Positions 26,424-35,395 of a DNA stretch of 64,000 nt are shown here, in pieces. Where the stretch lies: contig NZ_CAJUPR010000001.1 of NCBI RefSeq assembly GCF_910588665.1, positions 186,001-250,000 on the forward strand, in the 5' to 3' direction. Within the stretch, counting starts at the first letter, position 1. The number at the start of each line of letters is the position of its first letter. The notes under the pieces are model-generated. The model was not told where the DNA came from and searched no databases. It saw only the letters and a list, made by a program, of their open reading frames with translations. The translations under genes were made by a program, and so were the position numbers. The DNA comes from an uncultured Brachyspira sp. (lineage in GTDB: Bacteria; Spirochaetota; Brachyspiria; Brachyspirales; Brachyspiraceae).

Positions 26424-28241
26424 TTAAAATAATTCTGTTAATCTGAAATCCCATATCATAAGCATCAATAATCCGTAAACAAATCTGTCTGATGCTTTTT
26501 TATTATCAGTATTAGAAAATTTAATATTTATTTTTACTTTGTCTCTATAATCTACATATTCGTCTGTATTTATACTTATATTAAAATAGTCTCCGTTATC
26601 TAATTCTAGATAATAGTCTCCTATTATGCTGCATCCTATATAACTGGCTATCATAGAATATCTTGCTCCGAAAGATTTAAAAGTACCGTAAGCTATTTCA
26701 GCATTCTGCAGTTTCGCTATCTCATTTATCAAATTATTTTTATCTAATTTAATAACAGGCAATTGATTTATAGTCTGAGAGATTTCATAATCTTCTAACT
26801 GCTGTTTCCATTTGCTTATAGTCTCTTCATCCATTTCTGCAGGACTTGCTAAACTTATAAAACCGTCTTTATTAATTTGTATTTCTTCATCATCAGCATT
26901 TGAATAGCTTCCGTCATTAGTATATCTGAAAAGAGTTATAAAATTATTATCTTTGTCATATAGATTCCAGACAAGAGAAGAAGAAAATTTATTCATTATA
27001 GGATTATCAATAAATACTTCTTTGAAAAAACTATAATGATATTTTTTTTCATATATCAATAATGTAGTTAAATTTATAGAAAGTTTTTTTATAATATTTT
27101 GTATTTCTTTTTTTAAATATTTAATTTCATCTTTTATGCTTTTTGATAAATCTTTTGGTACCGATTTTAAAACTTTATTATTTTTTATATCAAATACATT
27201 TACAGAACAATCATTATTTAGAATCAATTTATAATTATTATCAATAACTTTTTCTCCTCTTGCATCAAATCCGAAATTTGCTCTATATTTCAAACATAAA
27301 TCATCAATAGATAATCCTTCTTTTTCTGATATTTCATTTAATGAATCTAATACAGTTTCTTTTATTTCATATTTTTTTGTTTTTAAATATATTTCATATA
27401 ATGATTTTACAGCATAGTTATTATACATATTTATATTAAGTATTATTAAAAAGAATTTAGAATCTTTTTCTTTTCCGTATATTTTTCTTAAAGCCTCATC
27501 TCCTCCGCATAAACTATAAACTACTGCAGCAGCTTTTTTATATGTTTCTATGTATATATTTTCTGCAAAACTTGAAAAACTTTCTTTATCAAGCAAATTA
27601 ATAATAGAATCTATTTCAGGGATATTATAAATATTTCCTTTTAAAGACGAATATTTTGAGTATATATATCATATGACTTTTATATTAACTTCTCTCGATT
27701 TATCTTTTATTAATACATTACAGTCTTTTATATAAGCAGCTTTCTTTTCATCTTCTTTGCTTAATTTTTTATTTATAGCTTCTTCATATTATTCAATAGT
27801 TTCAAAGAGTTTATAATCAAGCAGTTCTTTTAAATCATCATAATAAAGATTTTCTAATTTATTTTTGGTATATATAATTTTTTTATCTTTACTTTCTAAA
27901 GCTATTTTATAAATTTCTTTTATATTTTTTTCTAAAACTTTTGTAACATTGATATTAGAATAAGCATATAAATATAATATCCATTTCAGACTTAAATAAT
28001 CAACAGTTTCATTATTAAGAGGCTGATTAAAATTCTGGCATCCGTTAAACATACCGCTCATATTTGTAACATTGGAAGTATTCCATTTCTCTATACCTGA
28101 AAAATCTTTTCCTCCAATATCATAAAAATAAAATATTTCGCTCATATCAGTTATTAAACTTGTGTCAATATCTCATAAATAAATATTTTTATCTTTTACT
28201 AGATTTTGTAATTCTTTTTTTGTTTTAGGTTGGTATTTCAT
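26424..28241 (-). pseudogene. DUF285-DUF4132 gene with three in-frame stops
   Basis: One frame runs from an ATG at 28241 to 26424 (605 codons) with no frameshift but three stops: TGA at 28175-28173 (codon 23), TAA at 27791-27789 (codon 151) and TGA at 27671-27669 (codon 191). The N-terminal part holds a DUF285 (BspA-like leucine-rich) repeat, NTSNVTNMSGMFNGCQNFNQ. The rest is a DUF4132 protein paralogous to the intact gene at 44166-45563, sharing NVLIKDKS, DDEEI and the SKWKQQLEDYEI-type block. By alignment the third stop replaces an arginine codon. It lies between recF and gyrB, same strand, with GGGAG upstream. Confidence 0.78.
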
Positions 28242-28272
28242 TTTTCTGTTTTTTCTCCCTAAATTATGATTT

Positions 28273-29340
28273 TTAATTTTTTATATTCGGTATATCAAAG
28301 ATTTTGCCGTTTTCAAAGTTTTTTACCTTTTCTTTTTCTGTAACTGTTATGAATACTTGTCCTAATGTTTTAATATATTCAAGTATACTGCAGCGTTTTA
28401 TATTGTCAAGCTCAAGCATAGCATCATCAATCAACAGAATAGGGGATTTTTTTCTGTATTCTGATAATATTTTTTCGCTTGCCAATTTCATTATAAGCGT
28501 AAACATTCTCTTCTCTCCCTGAGATGAAAATTTTTTTGATAGAGAATCTTTATAAAAAAATTGATAATCCGCTCTATGTATGCCGAAGTATGTTGTATGC
28601 ATTCTTATTTGTTCTTTCAAAGTGCATTCTAGTTTTTTTATATACTCGTTTTCATTTGATATGTCTTCTACAGTGGACTGATATTTTATTGCATAAGGGT
28701 TTTCATTTTTAAAAATATTTTTATAAATTTCATTCATTTTTTCTTCTAATATTTTTGAATATTTTTTATTTTCATCAGCTATATAAATAGAAAGTTTTGC
28801 AATATCATTATTATAAATATATGCTTCATTGGGTTTTGTATTGAGGCAGATATTTCTCATTTTAAGAAGTTTATTATATTTTATTAATGCAGATAAATAT
28901 TCTCTGGATACTGACGATATAAGCATATTAAAATAATCGCGCCTTAATTTAGGTTCATTTATTATCAAATCGGTATCATTGGGCAGAAATATGACATATA
29001 GTATTCTTCCTATTAAGTTTTTTCTTGATGCAATTTCCTTTTTATCAATAAATAGTTTTTTTAATTTTTTTTGATATGCTATTTCTATATTTGTATCATA
29101 ATTTAATTCGGCTTCTCTGAAAATACCTCTTAAAAAATAATTATCTTTTTCATTTTTTATAAGCTCTCTGTCAAGTCTTGTTCTGAATGATACGCCGTTT
29201 CCAAGCATATAAATGGCTTCAAGTATATTAGTTTTTCCGCATCCGTTATGTCCGTATAATACATTTATTTTATCTGAAAATTCAAATATATTCTCATTAT
29301 AATTTCTAAAAGAACGCAATGTAAGTTCTTTGAGTATCAT
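28273..29340 (-). CDS. recF: DNA replication and repair protein RecF
   Basis: SMC-like ATPase that loads RecA at single-strand gaps with RecO and RecR. The 355-aa protein has Walker A GHNGCGKT (30-37), the ABC signature region SSQGEKRMFTLIMKLA and Walker B ILLIDDAMLELD. These are the family's normal features. A weak AAGG is 12 nt before the ATG. It lies downstream of metK beyond a terminator and upstream of the pseudogene and gyrB. dnaA and dnaN, common partners, are not in this window. Confidence 0.93.
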   Translation of the reverse strand: MILKELTLRSFRNYNENIFEFSDKINVLYGHNGCGKTNILEAIYMLGNGVSFRTRLDRELIKNEKDNYFLRGIFREAELNYDTNIEIAYQKKLKKLFIDKKEIASRKNLIGRILYVIFLPNDTDLIINEPKLRRDYFNMLISSVSREYLSALIKYNKLLKMRNICLNTKPNEAYIYNNDIAKLSIYIADENKKYSKILEEKMNEIYKNIFKNENPYAIKYQSTVEDISNENEYIKKLECTLKEQIRMHTTYFGIHRADYQFFYKDSLSKKFSSQGEKRMFTLIMKLASEKILSEYRKKSPILLIDDAMLELDNIKRCSILEYIKTLGQVFITVTEKEKVKNFENGKIFDIPNIKN

Positions 29341-29420
29341 TTTGATTTAAGCCTTTAATTTATTAGTGTAATATATTATATATTAAAAACTTTAAAAATA
29401 GTAGTATTTAGTGTTATACG

Positions 29421-29463
29421 ATTAAAAATAAAGCTTGTTAATAAAATATCATTAACAAGCTTT
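29421..29463 (-). terminator. Terminator of metK
   Basis: A perfect 13-bp stem (29430-29442 with 29451-29463, 8-nt loop) is followed on the minus strand by a T-rich tract at 29428-29424. It isolates metK from recF. Confidence 0.85.
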
Positions 29464-29509
29464 TTAAATGTTTAAAACTTTTCTAATTTTTTATCTCTGA
29501 TATAAATTA

Positions 29510-30691
29510 TCAGGCATTGGCAAATAAATCTTTTATATCCGTTTTTTCCCAAGTAAACTCTGGAAGTTCTCTTCCGAAATGTCCGTAAGCGGTTGTCTTC
29601 TCATATATTGGTCTTCTCAAATCAAGTTTTTTTATTATGCCCGAAGGAGTTAAATCAAGCTCTTTAGTAATTATATTGGCTAATACTTCATCATGTACTT
29701 TTGCTGTTCCGAAAGTATTGACATATACAGATAAAGGCTCTGGTACTCCGATAGCATAAGCAAACTGTACTAATGCTCTGTCTGCTATGCCGCTTGCCAC
29801 TATATTTTTAGCAATATATCTAGCCATGTAGCAGGCACTTCTGTCTACTTTTGTGGGATCTTTTCCGCTGAAAGCCCCGCCGCCATGAGCTCCATGTCCG
29901 CCGTAGCTGTCTACTATAATTTTTCTGCCTGTTAAGCCGCAGTCTCCCATAGGGCCGCCTACAACAAATGAACCTGTAGGGTTAATATAGTATTTAGTAT
30001 TTTCATCAAGCATATCCTGCGGACATATTTCATTAATAACATATTTTTTTATGTCAGCTTCTATCTGCTTATGCTCAACTCCTGCTGCATGCTGTGTGGA
30101 AATAACAACTGCATCTATTCTTGAGGCTTTGCCGTCTTTATATTCAACTGTAACCTGACTTTTTCCATCCGGTCTTAAATAGTCAACAGTTTTGTCTTTT
30201 CTGATTTTAGTTAAGCATTCCGCCAATCTATGAGCTAAATGTATAGTCAAAGGCATAAATGTTTCAGTTTCATTTATAGCATATCCGAACATTATGCCTT
30301 GATCTCCTGCACCTTCCGAAATATTTAAAGTTTTGGAATTAAATAAACCCTTTCCAGCACTTACTCCCATATCTATATCAGGAGATTGTTCTGCAATAGA
30401 TTCCATAACTGCGCAAGTGTCTGCATCAAATCCCATATCACTGCTTGTATATCCTATTCGCCTTACGGTATCCCTGGCGATTTTTTGATAATCCAATCTA
30501 GCTTTTGTAGTGATTTCCCCTGCTATAATAAGCATTCCTGTCTTTGCCAAAGTTTCGCAGGCTACTCTGGAATTAGGATCTTGTTTTAAACATTCGTCTA
30601 AGACTGCATCGCTTACAGCATCGCAGATCTTATCAGGATGGCCTTCTGTTACTGATTCAGAAGAGAAGTGATAATTTTTTATCTCAGCCAT
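29510..30691 (-). CDS. metK: S-adenosylmethionine synthetase
   Basis: Makes S-adenosylmethionine from methionine and ATP. The 393-aa length is normal. Signatures are GHPDKICDAVSDAVLDE near 17-33, GAGDQGIMFGYA and GGGAFSGKDPTKVDRS with the catalytic lysine and aspartate. AGAGG precedes the ATG by 8 nt. The 5' leader is only about 25-30 nt, too short for a SAM riboswitch. It is a single-gene unit bounded by its own promoter and terminator. Confidence 0.97.
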   Translation of the reverse strand: MAEIKNYHFSSESVTEGHPDKICDAVSDAVLDECLKQDPNSRVACETLAKTGMLIIAGEITTKARLDYQKIARDTVRRIGYTSSDMGFDADTCAVMESIAEQSPDIDMGVSAGKGLFNSKTLNISEGAGDQGIMFGYAINETETFMPLTIHLAHRLAECLTKIRKDKTVDYLRPDGKSQVTVEYKDGKASRIDAVVISTQHAAGVEHKQIEADIKKYVINEICPQDMLDENTKYYINPTGSFVVGGPMGDCGLTGRKIIVDSYGGHGAHGGGAFSGKDPTKVDRSACYMARYIAKNIVASGIADRALVQFAYAIGVPEPLSVYVNTFGTAKVHDEVLANIITKELDLTPSGIIKKLDLRRPIYEKTTAYGHFGRELPEFTWEKTDIKDLFANA

Positions 30692-30723
30692 AGTTTTACC
30701 TCTTATTAAAATATAATCGTTAT

Positions 30724-30752
30724 ATTTTATAGTAGTTAATATAAATAGTCAA
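30724..30752 (-). promoter_or_regulatory. Promoter of metK
   Basis: Minus-strand TTGACT (30752-30747), 17-nt spacer, TAAAAT (30729-30724), ending 32 nt upstream of the ATG. Confidence 0.65.
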
Positions 30753-30767
30753 GAAAATATTTTGTCT

Positions 30768-31037
30768 TTATGCCTCATTATCTAATATTAAAAATTCTAT
30801 ATTGCCTATTTCAGTTATGATAAGAGAATCGTCTAATATATATTTTAATAGCATTCAGTATTATATCAGAACTTACTACTGCAGAAACTCCTATTTCTAA
30901 AATTTTTTAGGCTTATACTGTATTATTATTCCATTAAAAAAATATTTCTGTTTATCTGACATTTCATATAATTTTATTTTTGATATTATTTCATCAAGAA
31001 TTACAGTTTTGATTTTTTCAGGATTCTGTATCTTCAT
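30768..31037 (-). pseudogene. Relic of a SAM-dependent methyltransferase
   Basis: Reading from an ATG at 31037, the sequence gives MKIQNPEKIKTV and on to FFNGIIIQYKPKK, then stops through loss of one A in an A-run. The next frame continues KILEIGVSAVVSSDIILNAI, clearly a class I methyltransferase motif I (intact relatives read LEIGVSAGGSS). A third frame supplies DDSLIITEIGNIEFLILD, ending at a TAA at 30768. Only about 85 codons of the N-terminal part survive, so the gene is both frameshifted and truncated. It sits directly upstream of the metK promoter. Confidence 0.65.
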
Positions 31038-31105
31038 AAATTACTGCTAAATATAATGTCTCTAAAAGAATTAGAGCAGATGTACGGATTTAAAAAATTA
31101 ATTTG

Positions 31106-32461
31106 CTACCTGTTTAATATAGCTGCGGATATTAATAAATATATAGCAGTTCCTATTATATCGCATATAGAAGCCACAAGAGGCACGCTGCTTGTGGTAG
31201 GATCTTTTTTCAGCTTTACAAATAAAAAGGGAAGGCATAATCCTATTAAACTTCCTATTACTACAACCAATATCATAGAAATCGATACCGCAAAAGCAAT
31301 TATTAATCCGCCTCTGAAAACAGCTATCAATGATACGGCAATGCTCATAGTAATGCCTAGTACCACAGATACTAATGCCTCTTTTCCAAGCATAAAAAGC
31401 CAGTCTGTATTTTTTACATCTCCGACCGATAAGCTTCTTATTATAAGAGTTGAAGACTGAGCACCTGCATTACCTGCACTGTCTATTAAAAGAGGCAGGA
31501 AAAATATTAAAGAAACATATCGGCTTATAGTTTCTTCGAAAAGCCCTATAACATAACCTGATATAATATTGACGAATACTAAAATAAACAGCCAAAGTAT
31601 TCTTTTCTTATATAATATTAAAGGATTAGCTTGTTTTATATTACCGTCAAAATCATTATCAACGCTTATGGCTCCCAATTTATGAAAGTCTTCAGTATCT
31701 TCTTTCTCGGCAATATCAAATATATCATCTATTGTAACTATGCCGATCAAAGCGTTTTTAGAATCAACTACAGGTATGTAAAGCAGATCATACTTTCTTC
31801 CTACACGAACGGCTTCCTCCTGATCTGAATATACGGATAGATATATTATATCAGTATGCATAAGATTTTCTATTTTTTCATTATGAGAGGCAAATAATAA
31901 ATCTTTTAATAATATATATCCTAATAATGTGCCGTCTTTATCTACTATATATATAACTTCAAAAGTTTCGGAATCTTTTCCGTATTTTCTGATATATTCT
32001 AAAGTCTGCTTAACGCTGTAATCAGGGTACACATCAATATATTCAGGCGTCATTATACGCCCTATGCTGTATTCAGGATATCCCAATAATTGTCTTGTAA
32101 TATTAAGATCATTTTCTCCCATAAGGGAAAATATCTTTTTAGTGATGTCTGCAGGAAGTTCTTCAAAAAGAGATGTTCTGTCGTCGGGACTCATTTCATG
32201 TATAAGTTCTTTTAATTCATTTTCATTCATAGAAACTATAATTTTTTCCTGCTCTTCAGTTTCTAATTCAGAAAATACATAAGCTGCAGTTTCTCTTGAT
32301 AATAATCTGAAAACTATGCTTCTGTTTCTGTCTCCGTCTAATATCCTTATAATATCAACTATTTCGGCGGCATGCATATTGGACAATAAATATTTTAGCT
32401 TGTCCCATCTTTGATTTTCTATTACATTTATAATTTCCGTATATTCTTTATTTTCAGACAT
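31106..32461 (-). CDS. mgtE: Magnesium transporter MgtE
   Basis: Mg2+ channel gated by cytosolic Mg2+. The 451-aa protein has the helical MgtE N domain (about 15-125), two CBS domains (about 130-255) and five C-terminal membrane helices. These contain the pore motif DSAGNAGAQSSTLIIRSL. I start at the ATG at 32461: the in-frame TTG at 32497 lies inside the -35 hexamer of a promoter whose -10 ends 7 nt before the ATG. There is no Shine-Dalgarno sequence, so the mRNA is probably leaderless. It is divergent from pfkA across a large inverted repeat. Confidence 0.93.
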   Translation of the reverse strand: MSENKEYTEIINVIENQRWDKLKYLLSNMHAAEIVDIIRILDGDRNRSIVFRLLSRETAAYVFSELETEEQEKIIVSMNENELKELIHEMSPDDRTSLFEELPADITKKIFSLMGENDLNITRQLLGYPEYSIGRIMTPEYIDVYPDYSVKQTLEYIRKYGKDSETFEVIYIVDKDGTLLGYILLKDLLFASHNEKIENLMHTDIIYLSVYSDQEEAVRVGRKYDLLYIPVVDSKNALIGIVTIDDIFDIAEKEDTEDFHKLGAISVDNDFDGNIKQANPLILYKKRILWLFILVFVNIISGYVIGLFEETISRYVSLIFFLPLLIDSAGNAGAQSSTLIIRSLSVGDVKNTDWLFMLGKEALVSVVLGITMSIAVSLIAVFRGGLIIAFAVSISMILVVVIGSLIGLCLPFLFVKLKKDPTTSSVPLVASICDIIGTAIYLLISAAILNR

Positions 32462-32468
32462 ATTTTTT

Positions 32469-32497
32469 ATAATATTTTTTATATTTATATATATCAA
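32469..32497 (-). promoter_or_regulatory. Promoter abutting mgtE start (leaderless)
   Basis: Minus-strand TTGATA (32497-32492), 17-nt spacer, TATTAT (32474-32469), then 7 nt to the ATG at 32461. Confidence 0.6.
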
Positions 32498-32500
32498 TTG

Positions 32501-32546
32501 TTTTATTATTATTATATAATATAGGCATTATATAATAATAATAAAA
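32501..32546. repeat. Perfect 20-bp inverted repeat between mgtE and pfkA
   Basis: Left arm TTTTATTATTATTATATAAT (32501-32520) is exactly complementary to 32527-32546 around a 6-nt loop, ATAGGC. Each arm contains TATAAT-like sequence. It lies directly upstream of the mgtE -35 and 53 nt before pfkA. It is not followed by a T-run in the plus direction. Confidence 0.9.
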
Positions 32547-32599
32547 AAAATCCAATAATGTATTTTAATATAAAAAATAGGTAAAGGAGTTATTTTAAT

Positions 32600-33580
32600 A
32601 TGGCTGATATAAAAAAGATCGGAGTGTTAACAAGCGGAGGAGATGCTTCAGGAATGAATCCCACTATAAGAAGTGTAGTAAGGACTTCAATAGCTAATGG
32701 TTTGGAAGTAGTAGGAATAAAAGAAGGCTATCAAGGTCTTATGTATAATGATGTATATACTATGACAGCGGGAAGTGTAGGAGGTATAATTAATCAGGGC
32801 GGTACTATATTATTTTCTGCAAGATCTCCTGAATTTCAAACAGAAGAAGGTATGAAAAAAGCCGCTGATAATATGAGATATCATGGTATGGACGCTTTAA
32901 TAGTAATAGGCGGAGACGGAACTTATAAAGGCGCTTTAGATTTTTATAATCATCATCCTGAATTTCCTATAGTTGCCATACCTGGAACTATTGACAATGA
33001 TATATTTGGTACCGATTATACAATAGGTTATGATACTGCAGTTAATGTGGCTATGGACGCTATAGATAAATTAAGAGATACAGCCACTAGTCATGGCAGA
33101 TGTTTTGTTGTGGAGGTAATGGGAAGACATGCAGGCTATATTGCCTTAGAGGTGGGAATAGCTTCTGGTGCAGAAGATATATTAATACCAGAAACTATTA
33201 CAGATATAGATAAAATAGTAGAGGAGCTTCAGATAGCCAAAAAAAGAGGTAAAAAATCTTCTATAATAGTGGTAGCGGAAGGAGACGAGTCAGGCGGAGC
33301 TATGGAAGTGGCTAAGCAGATAGAGGGAAAAACAGGCTTTGATACAAGAGTTACTATTATAGGACATATGCAGCGCGGAGGAACTCCGACTTCAAGAGAG
33401 CGTTTAATGGCTGCAAGATTTGGTTATATTGCCGTAAAAGCTCTGCTGGAAGGTAAAAAAAATGTTGCTGTAGGTATTTGGAAGGGAGAATATACTTATA
33501 CTCCTCTTACGGATGCAGTTAAAAAAGTTCCTAAAGTGGATCCTATAGATTTAGCTTTATGCAGAACCCTTGCTATATAA
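32600..33580 (+). CDS. pfkA: ATP-dependent 6-phosphofructokinase
   Basis: Phosphorylates fructose-6-phosphate to fructose-1,6-bisphosphate, the committed step of glycolysis. The 326-aa protein has the ATP-binding GGDASGMN (13-20; most have GGDAPGMN), GGDGT at 104-108 whose glycine favours ATP over pyrophosphate, and the catalytic TIDND at 130-134. MGRHAGYIAL and the GHMQRGGTPTSRER substrate loop are intact. AAAGGAG precedes the ATG. The next gene follows 27 nt on. Confidence 0.96.
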   Translation: MADIKKIGVLTSGGDASGMNPTIRSVVRTSIANGLEVVGIKEGYQGLMYNDVYTMTAGSVGGIINQGGTILFSARSPEFQTEEGMKKAADNMRYHGMDALIVIGGDGTYKGALDFYNHHPEFPIVAIPGTIDNDIFGTDYTIGYDTAVNVAMDAIDKLRDTATSHGRCFVVEVMGRHAGYIALEVGIASGAEDILIPETITDIDKIVEELQIAKKRGKKSSIIVVAEGDESGGAMEVAKQIEGKTGFDTRVTIIGHMQRGGTPTSRERLMAARFGYIAVKALLEGKKNVAVGIWKGEYTYTPLTDAVKKVPKVDPIDLALCRTLAI

Positions 33581-33607
33581 AATAATAAAGTAGAGGCTAT
33601 ATTTATT

Positions 33608-34339
33608 ATGATAGAAAATAAATCCATTTTGGGAATCAGAATAGATAATTTCAAAGTAAGTCTTGAAGAAATATTCGATTACTTTAAATATGGAAAAAAT
33701 ATACTCATAATATACTTGGATGTGCATCATCTTTTAAAGGCAAGGCATAATAAAAAATTAAAAGAAATAATAAAAAATGCTTCTTTTGTAATTGCTGCAC
33801 ATCCTTTTATAGCTAAGGCGTATAAATTTATATACAAAGAGGAATTAAAATATATAAATGAATTTATTTTATTTTCTAAAATATTGGATTATATAGAACA
33901 GAAAAATATGTCTTTGTTTTTATTCGGAGATTATGAAAAATATTTCTTCACAATATCGGAAAAAATTAAAAAAGTTTATCCTAAAATATATATGCTTGGT
34001 AATTATAAAAATACAAAGGATAAAGGAGAGCTTGATAAGGCTTTCATAGGATTTAAAAAGATAGAACCTGATGTTTTTCTAATACATATGAGTTTTAAGA
34101 AAGCATTGTATTGGTTTGATTTAAATAAGCAGAATTTGGATATGAAATTCTGCATACCTTTTAAAAGACCATTGGACAGTTTTGCTGGTAAAATAAAGCC
34201 TCCTAATATGGAAATGCTCAATAAAGATAAAAAATATTTTTACATTTTACAATCTCCAATCTTATATATACAATTTTGGATATTAGTTCTCTTTGAAAAA
34301 ATATTCGGCAGTAAAATTAGTAAAAATGCTTCTAATTAA
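33608..34339 (+). CDS. Divergent WecG/TagA/CpsF-like glycosyltransferase
   Basis: A 243-aa protein that matches the WecG/TagA/CpsF layout: start ILGIRIDNFKVSLEEI (family: LGVxID..s.eeal), a middle SLFLFGDYEK in place of LFLLGG, and EPDVFLIHMSFKKALYW in place of PDVllVglG.PkQE. The C-terminus has an aromatic helix (YIQFWILVLFEKIFG) that could lie on the membrane. The key GxGxPkQE motif is not conserved, so enzymatic activity is doubtful. It probably shares a transcript with pfkA; its end overlaps the convergent TPR gene by 8 nt. Confidence 0.5.
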   Translation: MIENKSILGIRIDNFKVSLEEIFDYFKYGKNILIIYLDVHHLLKARHNKKLKEIIKNASFVIAAHPFIAKAYKFIYKEELKYINEFILFSKILDYIEQKNMSLFLFGDYEKYFFTISEKIKKVYPKIYMLGNYKNTKDKGELDKAFIGFKKIEPDVFLIHMSFKKALYWFDLNKQNLDMKFCIPFKRPLDSFAGKIKPPNMEMLNKDKKYFYILQSPILYIQFWILVLFEKIFGSKISKNASN

Positions 34340-35372
34340 CGGCAATCAAGGTTTCTTCTAAAGCCTGCATATATTCTCTGGCTCTTGAGACATTCGGATT
34401 TACAGGATATTCTGAAACAAATATGTCTAAAGCTTTATAAGAATCTGAATATCTTCCGACTTTAAAATATGATAATCCTATATAAAGCAAAGCTTCAGAA
34501 TCTAAAGTATAAACATTATTAAGCCTTACTCTGCTGTAATATTCAATAGCCTTATTATAATTCTTTTCATTATAGTATGACTGAGCTATTTTAAATAAAG
34601 CTTCTTCTGCATATTCCGTTCTAGGGAATAATGCTGCTATTTTTGTATAATACATTCTCGATTTTATATAATTGGTTTCCGTAAAAGTTTTATGCGCCAT
34701 AGCCGGAACTTGTATTAAATATGTTCTTACAACTTCATTATAATATATGCTTGTTTTATTATATTTAAGAAAATCCTCATAGGTTTCAAAGGCTCTGTCA
34801 TATTCGTTCATATTGAAATAAACTCTTGCTCTTCCGAGAACTGCTAATTCTCCGTCATATCTTAAAAAATAACTTAGTGCTTCGCCGTATTTTTTCTGTA
34901 AAAATAATTGATATCCGTATTGTATATTTATCTTTGATGCTAAAATAGGATCCGTTATTTTCAGATTCTCCTGAAGCTTAGATATTATATAAGGATCCGC
35001 ATTATTTTCCAATCTGGATATGTCGGCATAAGCTAAAACGGCATTTATAGAGTACTGTGCAAAATTAGGATTGTTAATTATGCCTGCAAGTCTTTCCTTT
35101 GCCAAAGAATATTTTTTCAGTCTTTTTAAAGAATCAGCCACCATAAAATAGGATTCCGCTATATTATTTACAGGTCTTGACTTGCTGTCTATAGATAGGT
35201 ATTCATTTAAATTGTTAATAGCTTCATTGTAGTTTTCTATCTCATAGCTTCTTTTTCCCTTTTGAAAATATCTTTCAGGAGAAGATAATTCTGAAACTTT
35301 AGTTATAAACACCCCTATTAATATTGCCACTATAGTTATAACAGATGCTAAAACTGCCGCATAAGTTTTCAT
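34332..35372 (-). CDS. Membrane-anchored TPR protein
   Basis: A 346-aa protein with an N-terminal signal anchor (about 5-25, VLASVITIVAILIGVFI) followed by tetratricopeptide-like repeats through the length. Examples are RSYEIENYNEAINNLNEYL near 40-58 and IAQSYYNEKNYNKAIEYYSR near 268-287. The layout resembles periplasmic TPR scaffold proteins such as YbgF/BamD-like ones, but no specific family is recognised. AGGCGG lies upstream of the ATG. It is the second gene of a pair, 23 nt after the preceding CDS. Confidence 0.65.
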   Translation of the reverse strand: MKTYAAVLASVITIVAILIGVFITKVSELSSPERYFQKGKRSYEIENYNEAINNLNEYLSIDSKSRPVNNIAESYFMVADSLKRLKKYSLAKERLAGIINNPNFAQYSINAVLAYADISRLENNADPYIISKLQENLKITDPILASKINIQYGYQLFLQKKYGEALSYFLRYDGELAVLGRARVYFNMNEYDRAFETYEDFLKYNKTSIYYNEVVRTYLIQVPAMAHKTFTETNYIKSRMYYTKIAALFPRTEYAEEALFKIAQSYYNEKNYNKAIEYYSRVRLNNVYTLDSEALLYIGLSYFKVGRYSDSYKALDIFVSEYPVNPNVSRAREYMQALEETLIAVN

Positions 35373-35395
35373 AAAATTATTACCGCCTTTTTACA

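Noticed and set aside
24354..29340. Replication origin between recF and gyrB
   Set aside because: No cluster of TTATCCACA-like DnaA boxes was seen and dnaA/dnaN are absent; the spacer is a pseudogene.
30692..30752. SAM riboswitch ahead of metK
   Set aside because: The predicted leader is only about 25-30 nt, too short for any known SAM riboswitch.
32462..32497. TTG start for mgtE at 32497
   Set aside because: It lies inside the -35 hexamer of the promoter that serves the ATG at 32461, and the added residues are A/T-driven.
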